This document shows positions 20,647-32,888 of a DNA stretch of 64,000 bases, in pieces (position 1 is the stretch's first letter; each line of letters begins with the position of its first letter). Both the position numbers and the translations under genes were made by a program. This stretch comes from Panulirus ornatus. Its lineage: Eukaryota > Arthropoda > Malacostraca > Decapoda > Palinuridae. The stretch lies in contig NC_092269.1 of NCBI RefSeq assembly GCF_036320965.1, positions 27,750,343 to 27,814,342 on the forward strand, written 5' to 3'. Below the pieces are notes generated by a model. It saw only the letters and a list, made by a program, of their open reading frames with translations, was not told the DNA's origin and did not search any database.

Positions 20647-20884
20647 CCCTGGGGATAGGAGAGAAAGAATTCTTCCCACGTATTCCCTGCGTGTCGTAGA
20701 AGGCGACTAAAAGGAGAGGGGGCAGGCAGCTGGAAATCCTCCCCTCTTGTTTTTTTGTTTTTTTTTCCAAAAGAAGCAACAGAGAAGGGGACCAGGTGAG
20801 GATATTCCCTCTAAGGCCCAGTCCCCTGTTCTTAACGCTACCTCGCTAATGCGGGAAATGGCGAATAGATTGAAAGAAAGAAAG

Positions 20885-20886
<2 letters not shown>
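20644..20886 (+). mobile_element. S element, sense
   Basis: Begins TATCCCTGGGGATAGGAGAG and has GTCGTAGAAGGCGAC, a T-rich middle (TTTTTTGTTTTTTTT) and CAGTCCCCTGTTCTTAACG. The hairpin is CGCTACCTCGCTAATGCGGG with GGCG, followed by GAATAGATTGAAAGAAAG. Confidence 0.88.

Positions 20887-20960
<74 letters not shown>
20887..20960. repeat. (AT)n microsatellite
   Basis: About 74 bp of (AT) bordering an inverted L segment. Confidence 0.95.
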
Positions 20961-20963
<3 letters not shown>

Positions 20964-21605
20964 TGCCAGGAATACTCAACAAACTTATACCTCTGTAATT
21001 TGAGCACTCACTCTTATCCCCTTTGCCTTTGTACAATGGCACTATGCACGCATTCCGCCAATCCTCAGGCACCTCACCATGAGCCATACATACATTAAAT
21101 AACCTTACCAACCAGTCAACAATACAGTCACCCCCTTTTTTAATAAATTCCACTGCAATACCATCCAAACCTGCTGCCTTGCCGGCTTTCATCTTCCGCA
21201 AAGCTTTTACTACCTCTTCTCTGTTTACCAAATCATTTTCCCTAACCCTCGCACTTTGCACACCACCTCGACCAAAACACCCTATATCTGCCACTCTATC
21301 ATCAAACACATTCAACAAACCATCAAAATACTCACTCCATCTCCTTCTCACATCACCACTACTTGTTATCACCTCCCCATTTGCGCCCTTCACTGAAGTT
21401 CCCATTTGCTCCCTTGTCTTACGCACTTTATTTACCTCCTTCCAGAACATCTTTTTATTTTCCCTAAAATTTAATGATACTCTCTCACCCCAACTCTCAT
21501 TTGCCCTTTTTTTCACCTCTTGCAACTTTCTCTTGACCTCCTGTCTCTTTCTTTTATACGTCTCCCACTCAATTCCATTTTTTCCCTGCAAAAATCGTCC
21601 AAATG

Positions 21606-21607
<2 letters not shown>
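20961..21607 (-). mobile_element. L segment, antisense; inverted part of a probable twin-primed insertion
   Basis: On minus it runs from GGCATTTGGACGATTTTTGC through the basic linker and the start of the RT (KMKAGKAAGLDGIAVEF, SNYRGISLLSIPG) and stops at CTGGCATGC next to (AT)n. The frame is open over this stretch. It is followed without a spacer by the sense 3' part of L. Confidence 0.85.
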
Positions 21608-22928
<1,321 letters not shown>

Positions 22929-22932
22929 ATAT

Positions 22933-25423
22933 AGTAATGTGGCAGTTGAGGGAATAATTGGTATACATGGGGTGTTCAGTGTTGTAAATGAAAATGGGGA
23001 AGAGCTTGTAGATTTATGTGCTGAAAAAGGACTGGTGATTGGGAATACCTGGTTTAAAAAGCGAGATATACATAAGTATACGTATGTAAGTAGGAGAGAT
23101 GGCCAGAGAGCTTTATTGGATTATGTGTTAATTGACAGGCGCGCGAAAGAGAGACTTTTGGATGTTAATGTGCTGAGAGGTGCAACTGGAGGGATGTCTG
23201 ATCATTATCTTGTGGAGGCTAAGGCGAAGATTTGTATGGGTTTTCAGAAAAGAAGCGTGAATGTTGGGGTAAAGAGGGTGGTGAGAGTAAGTGAGCTTGG
23301 GAAGGAGACTTGTGTGAGGAAGTACCAGGAGAGACTGAGTACAGAATGGAAAAAGGTGAGAACAATGGAAGTAAGGGGAGTGGGGGAGGAATGGGATGTA
23401 TTTAGGGAATCAGTGATGGACTGCGCAAAAGATGCTTGTGGCATGAGAAGCGTAGGAGGTGGGTTGATTAGAAAGTGTAGTGAGTGGTGGGATGAAGAAG
23501 TAAGATTATTAGTGAAAGAGAAGAGAGAGGCATTTGGACGATTTTTGCAGGAAAAAAATGCAATTGAGTGGGATATGTATAAAAGAAAGAGACAGGAGGT
23601 CAAGAGAAAGGTGCAAGAGTTGAAAAAGAGGGCAAATGAGAGTTGGGGTGAGAGAGTATCATTAAATTTTAGGTAGAATAAAAAGATGTTCTGGAAGGAG
23701 GTAAATTAAGTGCGTAAGACAAGGGAGCAAATGGGAACTTCAGTGAAGGGCGCTAATGGGGAGGTGATAACAATTAGTGGTGATGTGAGAAGTAGATGGA
23801 GTGAGTATTTTGAAGGTTTGTTGAATATGTTTGATGATTGAGTGGCAGATATAGGGTGTTTTAGTCGAGGTGGTGTGCAAAGTGAGAGGGTTAGGGAAAA
23901 TGATTTAGTAAACAGAGAAAAGCTTTGTGGAAGATGAAAGCCAACAGGGCAGCAGGTTTGGATGGTATTGCAGTGGAATCTATTAAAAAAGGGGGTGACT
24001 GTATTGTTGACTGGTTGGTAAGGTTATTTAATGTATGTATGTCTCATGGTGAGGTGGCTGAGGATTGGCGGAATGCGTGCATAGTGCCATTGTACAAAGG
24101 CAAACGGGATAAGAGTGAGTGCTCCAATTACAGAGGTATAAGTTTGTTGAGTATTCCTGGTAAATTATATGAGAGGGTATTGATGAGAGGGTGAAGGCAC
24201 GTACAGAGCATCAGATTGGGGAAGAGCAGTGTGGTTTCAGAAGTGGTAGAGGATGTGTGGATGAAGTGTTTGCTTTGAAGAATGTATATGAGAAATACTT
24301 AGAAAAGCAAAGGGATTTGCATGTAGCATTTATGGATCTGGAGAAGGCATATGATAGAGTTGATAGAGATGCTCTGTGGAAGGTATTAAGAATACATGGT
24401 GTCGAAGGCAAGTTGTTAGAAGCAGTGAAAAATTTTTATCGAGGATGTAAGGCATGTGTACGTGTAGGAAGAGAGGAAAGTGATTGGTTCTCAGTGAATG
24501 TAGGTTTGCGGCAGGGGTGTGTGATGTCTCCATGGTTGTTTAATTTGTTTATGGATGGGGTTGTTAGGGAGGTGAATGCAAGAGTTTTGGAAAGAGGGGC
24601 AAGTATGAAGTCTGTTGGGGATGAGAGAGCTTGGGAAGTGAGTCAGTTGTTGTTCGCTGATGATACAGCGCTGGTGGCTGATTCATGTGAGAAACTGCAG
24701 AAGCTGGTGACTGAGTTTGGTAAAGTGTGTGAAAGAAGAAAGTTAAGAGTAAATGTGAATAAGAGCAAGGTTATTAGGTACAGTAGGGTTGAGGGTCAAG
24801 TCAATCGGGAGGTGAGTTTGAATGGAGAAAAATTGGAGGAAGTGAAGTGTTTTAGATATCTGGGAGTGGATCTGGCAGCGGATGGAACCATGGAAGTGGA
24901 AGTGAATCATAGGCTGGGGGAGGGGGCGAAAATCCTGGGAGCGTTGAAGAATGTGTGGAAGTCGAGAACATTATCTCAGAAAGCAAAAATGGGTATGTTT
25001 GAAGGAATAGTGGTTCCAACAATGTTGTATGGTTGTGAGGTGTGGGCTATGGATAGAGTTGTGCGGAGGAGGGTGGATGTGCTGGAAATGAGATGTTTGA
25101 GGAAAGTGTGTGGTGTGATGTGGTTTGATCGAGTAAGTAATGTAAGGGTAAGAGAGATGTGTGGAAATAAAAAGAGCGTGGTTGAGAGAGCAGAAGAGGG
25201 TGTTTTGAAATGGTTTGGGCACATGGAGAGAATGAGTGAGGAAAGATTGACCAAGAGGATATATGTGTCGGAGGTGGAGGGAACGAGGAAAAGTGGGAGA
25301 CCAAATTGGAGGTGGAAAGATGGAGTGAAAAAGATTTTGAGTGATCGGGGCCTGAACATGCAGGAGGGTGAAAGGAGGGCAAGGAATAGAGTGAATTGTA
25401 TCAATGTGGTATACTATGGTTGA
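22933..25423 (+). pseudogene. L ORF (partial APE, RT, C-terminal domain), multiply broken
   Basis: The frame keeps DYVLIDRR, SDHYLVEAKA, the basic linker and the RT. Breaks: GAG to TAG at 23674-23676, TAA near 23707, TGA near 23839, a 9-bp loss at about 23918 (AACAGAGAAAAGC), and loss of bases at 24180-24190 (TTGATGAGAGGG). From 24191 to 25423 the frame is open for 410 codons, with FMDLEKAYDRVDR, GLRQG, FADD, RRRVD, SGRP and ILSDRG. Long-form markers and the number of breaks suggest an older copy than the short-form ones. Confidence 0.8.
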
Positions 25424-25850
25424 CGTGCTGTCAGTGGATTGAATCAGGGCATGTGAAGCGTCTGGGGTAAACCATGGAAAGTTGTGTGGGGCCTGGATGT
25501 GGAAAGGGAGCTGTGGTTTCGGGCATTATTACATGACAGCTAGAGACTGAGTGTGAACGAATGGGGCCTTTGTTGTCTTTTCCTAGTGCTACCTCGCATA
25601 CATGAGTGGGAGGGGGATGGTATTCCATGTGTGGCGAGGTGGCGATGGGAATGAATAAAGGCAGACAGCATGAATTGTGTGCATGGGTATATATGTATGT
25701 GTCTGTGTGTGTACATTGAGATGTATAGGTATGTATATTTGCGTGTGTGGACGTGTATGTATATACATGTGTATGGGGGTGGGTTGGGCCATTTCTTTCG
25801 TCTGTTTCCTTGCGCTACCTCGCAAACGCGGGAGACAGCGACAAAGCAAA
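22933..25850 (+). mobile_element. L copy, sense, from the endonuclease to a long 3'UTR
   Basis: Starts at AGTAATGTGGCAGTTGAGG. The 3'UTR is the long form, with a local loss in the TGTGTGTGTACATTG stretch. Terminal hairpin at 25813-25840, tail (TTAAATAAAT)n. With the antisense head at 22797-22928 it could be one insertion with an inverted 5' end and a deletion of about 500 nt. Confidence 0.85.
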
Positions 25851-25873
25851 TTAAATAAATAAATAAATACATA
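25849..25873. repeat. (AAAT)n tail
   Basis: ATTAAATAAATAAATAAATACATA, the tail of the preceding long-form copy; the next L head follows at once. Confidence 0.85.
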
Positions 25874-28800
25874 TATCCCTGGGGATAGGGGAGAATGAAT
25901 ACTTCCCACGCATTCCTCACGTGTCGCAGAAGGCGACTAGAGGGGACGGGAGCAGGGGGCTAGAAACCCTCCCCTCCTTGTATTTTAACTTTCTAAAAGG
26001 GGAAACAGAAGAAGGAGTCATGCGAGGAGTGCTCATCCTCCTCGAAGGCTCAGATTGGGGTGTCCAAATGTGTGTGGATGTAACCAAGATGAGAAAAAAG
26101 GATAGATAGGAAGTATATTTGAGGAAAGAAATCTGGATGTTTTCGCTCTGAGTGAAACGAAGCTCAAGGGTAAAGGGGAAGAGTGGTTTGGGAATGTATT
26201 GGGAGTAAAGTTTGGAGTTAGTGAGAGGACAAGAGCAAGGGAAGGGGTAGCACTACTCCTGAAACAGGAGTGGTGGGAGTATGAGATAGAGTGTAAGAAA
26301 GTAAACTCTAGATTCATATGGGTAAAACTGAAAGTTGATGGAGAGAGATGGGTGATTATTGGTGCACATGCACCTGGGCATGAGAAGAAAGACCATGAGA
26401 GGAAAGTGTTTTGGGAGCAGCTGAATGAATGTGTTAGTAGTTTTGAAGCACGAGACCGGGTTATAGTGATGGGTGATTTGAATGCAAAGGTGAGTAAAGT
26501 GGCAGTTGAGGGAATAATTTGTATACATGAGGTGTTCAGTGTTGTAAATGGAAATGGTGAAGAGCTTGTAGATTTATGTGCTGAAAAAGGAATGGTGATT
26601 GGGAATACCTGGTTTAAAAAGAGAGATATACATAAATATAGGTATGGAAGTAGGAGAGATGGCCAGAGAGTGTTATTGGATTACTTGTTAATTAATAGGT
26701 ATGCGAAAGAGAGACTTTTGGATGTTAATGTGCTCAGAGATGCAACTGGAGGGATGTCTGATCATTATCTTGTGGAGGCGAAGGTGAAGATTTGTAGAGG
26801 TTTTCAGAAAAGAAGGGAGAATGTTGGGGTGAAGAGAGTGGTGAGAGTAAGTGAGCATGGGAAGGAGACTTGTGTGAGGAAGTACCAGGAGAGAATGAGT
26901 ACAGAATGGAAAAAGGTGAGAACAAAGGAGGTAAGGGGAGTAGGGGAGGAATGGGATGCATTTAGGGAAGCAGTGATGGCTTGCACAAAAGATGCTTGTG
27001 GCATGAGAAGCGTGGGAGGTGGGCAGATTAGAAAGGCTAGTGAATGGTAGGATGAAGAAGTAAGATTATTAGTAAAAGAGAAGAGAGAGGCATTTGGACA
27101 ATTTATGCAGGGAAATAATGCAAATGAGTGGGAGATGTATTAAGAAAGAGGCTGGAGGTCAAGAGAAAGGTGCAAGAGGTGAAAAAGATGGCAAATGAGA
27201 GTTGGGGTGAGAGAGTATCATTAAATTTTAGGGAGAATAAAAAGATGTTTTGGAAGGAGGTAAATAAAGTGCGTAAGACAAGGAAACAAATGGGAACCTC
27301 AGTGAAGGGGGCTAATGGGGAGGTGATAACAAGTAGTGGTGATGTGAGAAGGAGATGGAGTGAGTATTTTGAAGGTTTGTTGAATGTGTTTGATGATAGA
27401 GTGGCAGATATAGGGTGTTTTGGTTGAGGTGGTGTGCAAAGTGAGAGGGTTAGGGAAAATGATTTGGTAAACAGAGAAGAAATAGTAAAAGCTTTGCGGA
27501 AGATGAAAGCCGGCAAAGCAGTGGGGGTTGGATGGTACTGCAGTGGAATCTATTAAAAAAGTGGGTTACTGTATGGTTGGTAAGGTTGTTTAATGTATGT
27601 ATGACTCATGGTGAGGTGCCTGAGGATTGGCGGAAGGCCTGCATGCTGCCATTGTACAAAGGCAAAGGGGACAAAGGTGGGTGCTCCAATTACAGAGGTA
27701 TAAGTTTGTTGAGTATTCCTGGGAAATTATATGTGAGGGTATTGATTGAGTGGGTGAAGGCATGTACAGAGCATCAGATTGGGGAAGAGCAGTGTGGTTT
27801 CAGAAGTGGTAGAGGATGTGTGGATCAGGTGTTTGCTTTGAAGAATGTATGTGAGAAATACTTAGAAAAGCAAATGGATTTGTATGTAGCATTTATGGAT
27901 CTGGAGAAGGCATATGATAGAGTTGATAGAGATGTTCTGTGGAAGGTATTAAGAATATATGGCATGGGAGGCAAGTTGTTAGAAGCAGTGAAAAGTTTTT
28001 ATTGAGGATGTAAGGCATGTGTATGTGTAGGAAGAGAGGAAAGTGATTGGTTCTCAGTGAATGTAGGTTTGCGGCAGGGGTGTGTGATGTCTCCATGGTT
28101 GTTTAATTTGTTTATGGATGGGGTTGTTAGGGAGGTGAATGCAAGAGTTTTGGAAAGAGGGGTAAGTATGCAGTCTGTTGTGGATGAGAGAGCTTGGGAA
28201 GTGAGTCAGTTGTTGTTCGCTGATGATACAGCGCTGGTGGCTGATTCATGTGAGAAACTGCAGAAGCTGGTGACTGAGTTTGGTAAAGTGTGTGAGAGTA
28301 GAAAGTTGAGAGTAAATGTGAATAAGAGCATGGTTATTAGGTGCAGTAGGGTTGAGGGTCAAGTCAATTGTGAGTTAAGTTTGAATGGAGAAAAACTGAA
28401 GGAAGTAAAGTGTTTTAGATATCTGGGAGTGGATTTGGCAGCAGATGGAACCATGGAAGCGGAAGTGAATCATAGGGTGGGGGAGGTGGTTAAAATCCTG
28501 GGAGCGCTGAAGAATGCGTGGAAGTCGAGAACATTATCTCGGAACGCAAAAATGGGTATGTTTGAAGGAATAGTGGTTCCAACAATGTTGTATGGTTGCG
28601 AGGCGTGGGCTGTGGATAGAGTTGTGCGCAGGAGGATGGATGTGCTGGAAATGAGATGTTTGAGGACAATATGTGGTGTGAGGTGGTTTTATCAAGTAAG
28701 TAATGATAGGGTAAGAGAGATGTGTGGTAATAAAAAGAGTGTGGTTGAGAGAGCAGAAGAGGGTGTTTTGAAATGGTTCGGTCACATGGAGAGAATGAGT

Positions 28801-29428
28801 GAGGAAAGATTGACCAAGAGGATATATGTGTCAGAGGTGGAGGGACCAAGGGGAAGTGGGAGACCAAATTGGAGGTGGAAAGATGGAGTGAAAAAGATTT
28901 TGAGTGATCGGGGCCTGAACATGCAGGAGGGTGAAAGGCGTGCAAGGAATAGAGTGAATTGGAACGATGTGGTATACCGGGGCCGACGTGCTGTCAATGG
29001 ATTGAACCAGGGCATGTGAAGCATGTGAAGCATGGAGAGTTCTGTGGGGCCTGGATGTGGAAAGGGAGCTGTGGTTTCAGTGCATTATTACATGACAGCT
29101 AGAGACTGAGTGTGAATGAATGGGGCCTTTATTGTCTTTTCGTAGCGCTACCTCGCACACATGAGGGGGGAGGGGGTTATTATTACGTGTGTGGCGGGTT
29201 GGCGATGGGAATGAATAAAGGCAGACAATATGAAATATGTACACATGTATATATGTATGTGTCTGTGTGTGTATATACATGTATACGTTGAGATGTATAG
29301 ATATGTATATTTGCGTGTGTGGACATGTATGTATATACATGGGTATGAGGGTGGATTGGGCCATTCTTTCGTCTGTTTCCTTGCGCTACCTCAGTGACGT
29401 GGGAGACAGCGACAAAGCAAAATATAAA

Positions 29429-29430
<2 letters not shown>
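25874..29430 (+). mobile_element. Second full-length L copy (degenerate), about 3.55 kb
   Basis: Starts TATCCCTGGGGATAGGGGAG and contains the complete 5'UTR (GCATTCCTCACGTGTCG, CCTCCCCTCCTTGTATTTT, AGGCTCAGATTGGGGTG), the ORF and a long 3'UTR. The terminal hairpin is at 29384-29411, with CAGTGACGT in the loop region. Two independent full-length copies starting at the same base define the L 5' end. Confidence 0.88.
26052..29019 (+). pseudogene. Full-length L ORF with several stops and frameshifts
   Basis: Begins in the same frame as the other full-length copy (LGCPNVCGCNQDEKK) but is interrupted by TAG at about 26107. It resumes as EVYLRKEIWMF-like sequence and is then open for 283 codons to TAG at 27048-27050 (SEW to stop). 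The endonuclease boxes GDLNAK and SDHYLVEAKV are conserved. Later breaks: TAA near 27139, TGA at 27425, loss in CCGGCAAAGCAGTGGGGG with shift near 27530, and TGA at 28003-28005. The last part, 28057-29019, is open with FADD, SRKLRV, RRRMD and SGRP. The end reads on through CGA as GRRAVNGLNQGM. Confidence 0.8.

Positions 29431-29497
<67 letters not shown>
29431..29497. repeat. (AT)n microsatellite
   Basis: About 66 bp of (AT) ending in AGATATCATAGG. Confidence 0.95.
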
Positions 29498-29499
<2 letters not shown>

Positions 29500-29621
29500 T
29501 ATCATAGGACATATAAGCCTCAGGCAGCCGAGATCGTGCCCGGGACCCCTGTGCCACAGGCGGGGGCACAGGGGTCCTGGGTTCGATCCTGGGTGTTAGA
29601 GGTTTGTATGTTCTATGAAGG
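29498..29621 (+). mobile_element. Short non-L insertion with a strong hairpin and a B-box-like motif
   Basis: About 124 bp unlike anything else in the window and GC-rich. GGACCCCTGTGCC (29543-29555) is perfectly complementary to GGCACAGGGGTCC (29565-29577) around a nine-base loop. Directly after it comes GGTTCGATCCTGG, a good match to the internal Pol III B box of tRNA genes. The flanking bases do not form a normal T-stem and no A box is clear, so it is not a working tRNA. It could be a fragment of a tRNA-derived SINE or another small hairpin repeat. Confidence 0.35.
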
Positions 29622-30571
29622 TGCACTGGTGGCTGATTCGGGAGAGAAATTACAGAAGCTGGTGACTGAGTTTGGTAAAGTGTGTGAAAGAAGAAAGCTG
29701 AGAGTAAATGTGAATAAGAGCAAGGTTATCGTACAATAGGGTCAAGGGACAGGTCAGTTGGGAGGTAAGTTTGAATGGAGAAAAGCTGGAGGAAGTGAAG
29801 TGTTTTAGATATCTTAAGAGTGGATTTGGCAGCGGATGGAACCATGGAAGCAGAAGTGAATCATAGGGTGGGGGAGGGGGCAAAAGTTCTGGGAGCGTTG
29901 AAAAATGTGTGGAAGTCGAGAATGTTATCCTGGAAAGCAAAAATGGGTATGTTTGAAGGAATAGTGGTTCCAACAATGTTATATGGTTGCAAGGCGTGGG
30001 CTATAGATAGAGTTGTGCGGAGGAGGGTGGATGTGCTAGAAATGAGATGTCTGACGACAATATGTGGTGTGAGGTGGTTTGATCGAGTAAGTAATGAAAG
30101 GGTAAGAGAGATATGTGGTAGTAAAAAGTGTGGTTGAGAGAGCAGAAGAGGGTGTATTGAAATATTTTGGTCACATGGAGAGAATGAGTGAAGAAAGATT
30201 GTCAAAGAGGATATATTTGTCAGAGGTGGAGGGAACGAGAAGTGGGAGACCAAATTTGAGGTGGAAAGATGGAGTGAAAAAGATTTTGAGGGATCGGGGC
30301 CTGAACATGTAGGAGGGTGAAAGGCGTGCAAGGAATAGAGTGAATTGGAACGATGTGGTATACCAGGGGTCGACGTGCTGCCAATGGATTGAACCAGGGT
30401 ATGTGAAGCGTCTGGGGTAAACCATAGAAAGTTCTGTGGGGCCTGGATGTGGAAAGGGAGCTGTGGTTTCGGTGCATTATTACATGACAGCTAGAGACTG
30501 AATGTGAATGAATGTGTCTTTTGTTGTCTTTTCCTAGCGCTACCTCGCACATATGAGGGGCAAGGGGGTGT
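29622..30571 (+). mobile_element. L copy, 5'-truncated near FADD, truncated in the long 3'UTR
   Basis: Starts at GCACTGGTGGCTGATTCG and encodes the post-RT C-terminal domain with several breaks: loss after KSKVI at 29730, a base insertion near 29815, deletion of bases near 30122 (AGTAAAAAGTG), and a premature stop in GLNM. It is long-form (GCGCTACCTCGCACATATGAG at 30538) but stops there, with no terminal hairpin or tail. The family's 3' end is missing, so post-insertion deletion is likely. Confidence 0.82.
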
Positions 30572-31740
30572 GATGCATTTAAATACCTTTGTGCCAAATT
30601 ACATTAACACTGCCTAAAATAAGGGCCAGTGGTGGCCTGAAAAATTGAATTGTGTTGTTTTAGTGATCTCTGACCTCTTCAGATCAAGAGAAAGGGTTTA
30701 CATCATAAATTTACTTTGTGCATTGCAAGGAATTTGCAGAAAGGTATGCATATATTGTTGGTCTAAACTGACTGAGACTGTAAGGAGCAGGCCAAAATAT
30801 GAATTTTTTTTATATAGACGTATGAAGTCTGACTTAAGAAAATAGTAACCTAGGAGTATAAGCCAAGGAACATGCCTACCAAAGTCAGTCAGCCCTAAAA
30901 TGATGATGTAACACAAAATCTTGATTGTGTGGAAGAAAAAATTAAAATGACCACTCTCCACGGGAAGGGATACATATGGTTATAATATTAAGTCCAGTCA
31001 CTGCCTTTATATTTTAATTACACTCAGATTAAAAGAGAGACCTTCATTGGTTATTTGCAAACAAAGCCGTCAAAACGATATTATTAGTTCTCCAATTGAA
31101 CATAAACATTCATATGTTTATTGTCAAAATATGATCCATAATTCACATGATGAGCAGAAGCATAACAAGCACATCAGTCATGCTAGAATAGGATGAACCA
31201 CTGGAAATTGGACTTCGGAAAGTAAAATGACAAAATATCAACGCTTCTGAGGATAAAATATCTGTGCTTGTGAGGATGAACACAACAATGAGATTATCTT
31301 ATTGTACCAATAAACACAAATGTGTGAAGCAAGTCATCTGAATTGCAGATGAGTAAGTACTTATCCAAAAGTGTAACGATGATTTTTCAACACTATCCTG
31401 AAGATTCACTTTTAGGTACAAGGTATCATAATCAGAGATGGAAATGAAGTTAGATGCAAGTATATGCCATGAACCCTATTCATGAGCTGCAATTTGTCAA
31501 ACACAGGTATGTTCAGTGCTACTCATGACATGTTAAAGTATGTTGCTTCAGTATTGGCCATATTTTTCACAAAAATCTGGGCCTTTTTTTTTTTTCATTC
31601 CTTCCCCTTCCTCCTTCCCTCACATATGTCTAAAGCACATTCCATCTCTGAAAATGATTAACAATTAGAAAAACATGAAGCACAAAGAAAAAAGCTTTTT
31701 TTTCTTCCACATGTTCATAATTTCCTGGAACAGATGAAGA
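30572..31740. other. Unique host DNA with no recognised feature
   Basis: AT-rich and non-coding on inspection. A C/T-rich run (CCTTCCCCTTCCTCCTTCCC) lies near 31600. No exon with plausible splice sites and protein similarity was found. Confidence 0.5.
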
Positions 31741-31870
31741 AATGGCCTCATTTGCTCACATCCACTCTCTAGCTGGCATTTTACATGATAGCTATTGAGT
31801 GCATGAGGGCATTTCTTTGTTCCTAGTGCTACCTCACTAATGTGAGAGATGATAAATGTAAAAAATTAAA
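31741..31870. mobile_element. Old L 3'UTR relics in inverted arrangement
   Basis: The first half (ATGGCCTCATTTGCTCACAT, CTCTCTAGCTGGC) matches the antisense of the long 3'UTR. The second half (TACATGATAGCTATTGAGTG, CATTTCTTTGTTCCTAGTGC, TACCTCACTAATGTGAGAG) matches the sense strand of the same block. Both are much diverged. The region is thus an imperfect palindrome of the L 3'UTR internal block. Confidence 0.5.
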
Positions 31871-32035
31871 TGTCATTAGTAAAGTAAACTGAAACCATAC
31901 ATAAAGGTCATGGTAATAACACCTGAGAGGCTGTTTGTTTAAAGTGAACTGAGGAGTCACTGGGAAAGATCTCAATAAACGAGTTCCTGTTTAAGTAGAG
32001 ATGTGCCAAGATTTTTTTACCAAAACAGGAAACAT
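31871..32035. other. Unique non-coding DNA
   Basis: AT-rich sequence with nothing recognised. Confidence 0.5.
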
Positions 32036-32427
32036 CATACTAACAGTAGTTACACAGTAAATTTTCTGTAATTAATTAGTCTCTTCATAACATTTACTGC
32101 ATCTAGTGAACTAAAACAACCTCAAAATGTAACAAATACTCTTCCAGTTCTAATAATCACATATGTATTATCTAATGATATATACGACACTCTTAATATG
32201 ACCTGAATACCCTATCAATTATCTGTGTGTGCATACTAACAGTAGTTACACAGTAAATTTTCTGTAATTAATTAGTCTCTGCATAACATTTACTGCATCT
32301 AGTGAACTAAAACAACCTCAAAATGTAACAAATACTCTTCCAGTTCTAATAATCACATATGTATTATCTAATGATATATACGACACTCTTAATATGACCT
32401 GAATACCCTATCAATTATCTGTGTGTA
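32036..32427. repeat. 196-bp tandem duplication
   Basis: Positions 32036-32231 and 32232-32427 are near-identical units starting CATACTAACAGTAGTTACAC. The one difference noticed is CTCTTCATAAC against CTCTGCATAAC. The unit is not part of L or S, so this looks like a recent segmental event in unique DNA. Confidence 0.9.
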
Positions 32428-32830
32428 CATTTCTTTCTGAGGCTTTGTTTTCTCTAGGAACTATACCACAGAAGGGTAAGTGACCATGATAGAAAAGTAT
32501 TTGGACTACCAAATCAAAGCACACCTCTTCAGCATACTCCATCTCTCTAATCCCTTCCTGGATCCTCTTCTCAACATGTGTCCCTTGTCAAGAAACTGTT
32601 GAATGGTTTAAAAGTAGAAAGACTAAGATAATTTTACTGTTCTCAGTATTTAAGACAATCGACAATCTGTGTCTGGTGAATTTAATAATCTCCATGTCGT
32701 TTGAGACCACTGGGTGAATGATGCCTCCATTTTGCTTTTTGGTCAAAGGAAAGAAGTTTCTGTGGGTTGTGAGGAGGAATCATTCATGAGTTAACTTGTG
32801 GAGACATCATAAAGGCATCACTTGCCCAAG

Positions 32831-32832
<2 letters not shown>
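32428..32832. other. Unique non-coding DNA
   Basis: No coding or repeat similarity recognised up to the (AT)n tract at 32833. Confidence 0.5.
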
Positions 32833-32881
<49 letters not shown>

Positions 32882-32888
32882 TTTTTTT
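32833..32888. repeat. (AT)n and poly(T) tract
   Basis: About 31 bp of (AT) followed by about 24 T residues, the reversed L tail. Confidence 0.95.

Noticed and set aside
29543..29600. A functional tRNA gene at the B-box-like motif
   Set aside because: The T-stem does not pair, no A box or anticodon arm fits, and a 13-bp hairpin occupies the place of the tRNA body.
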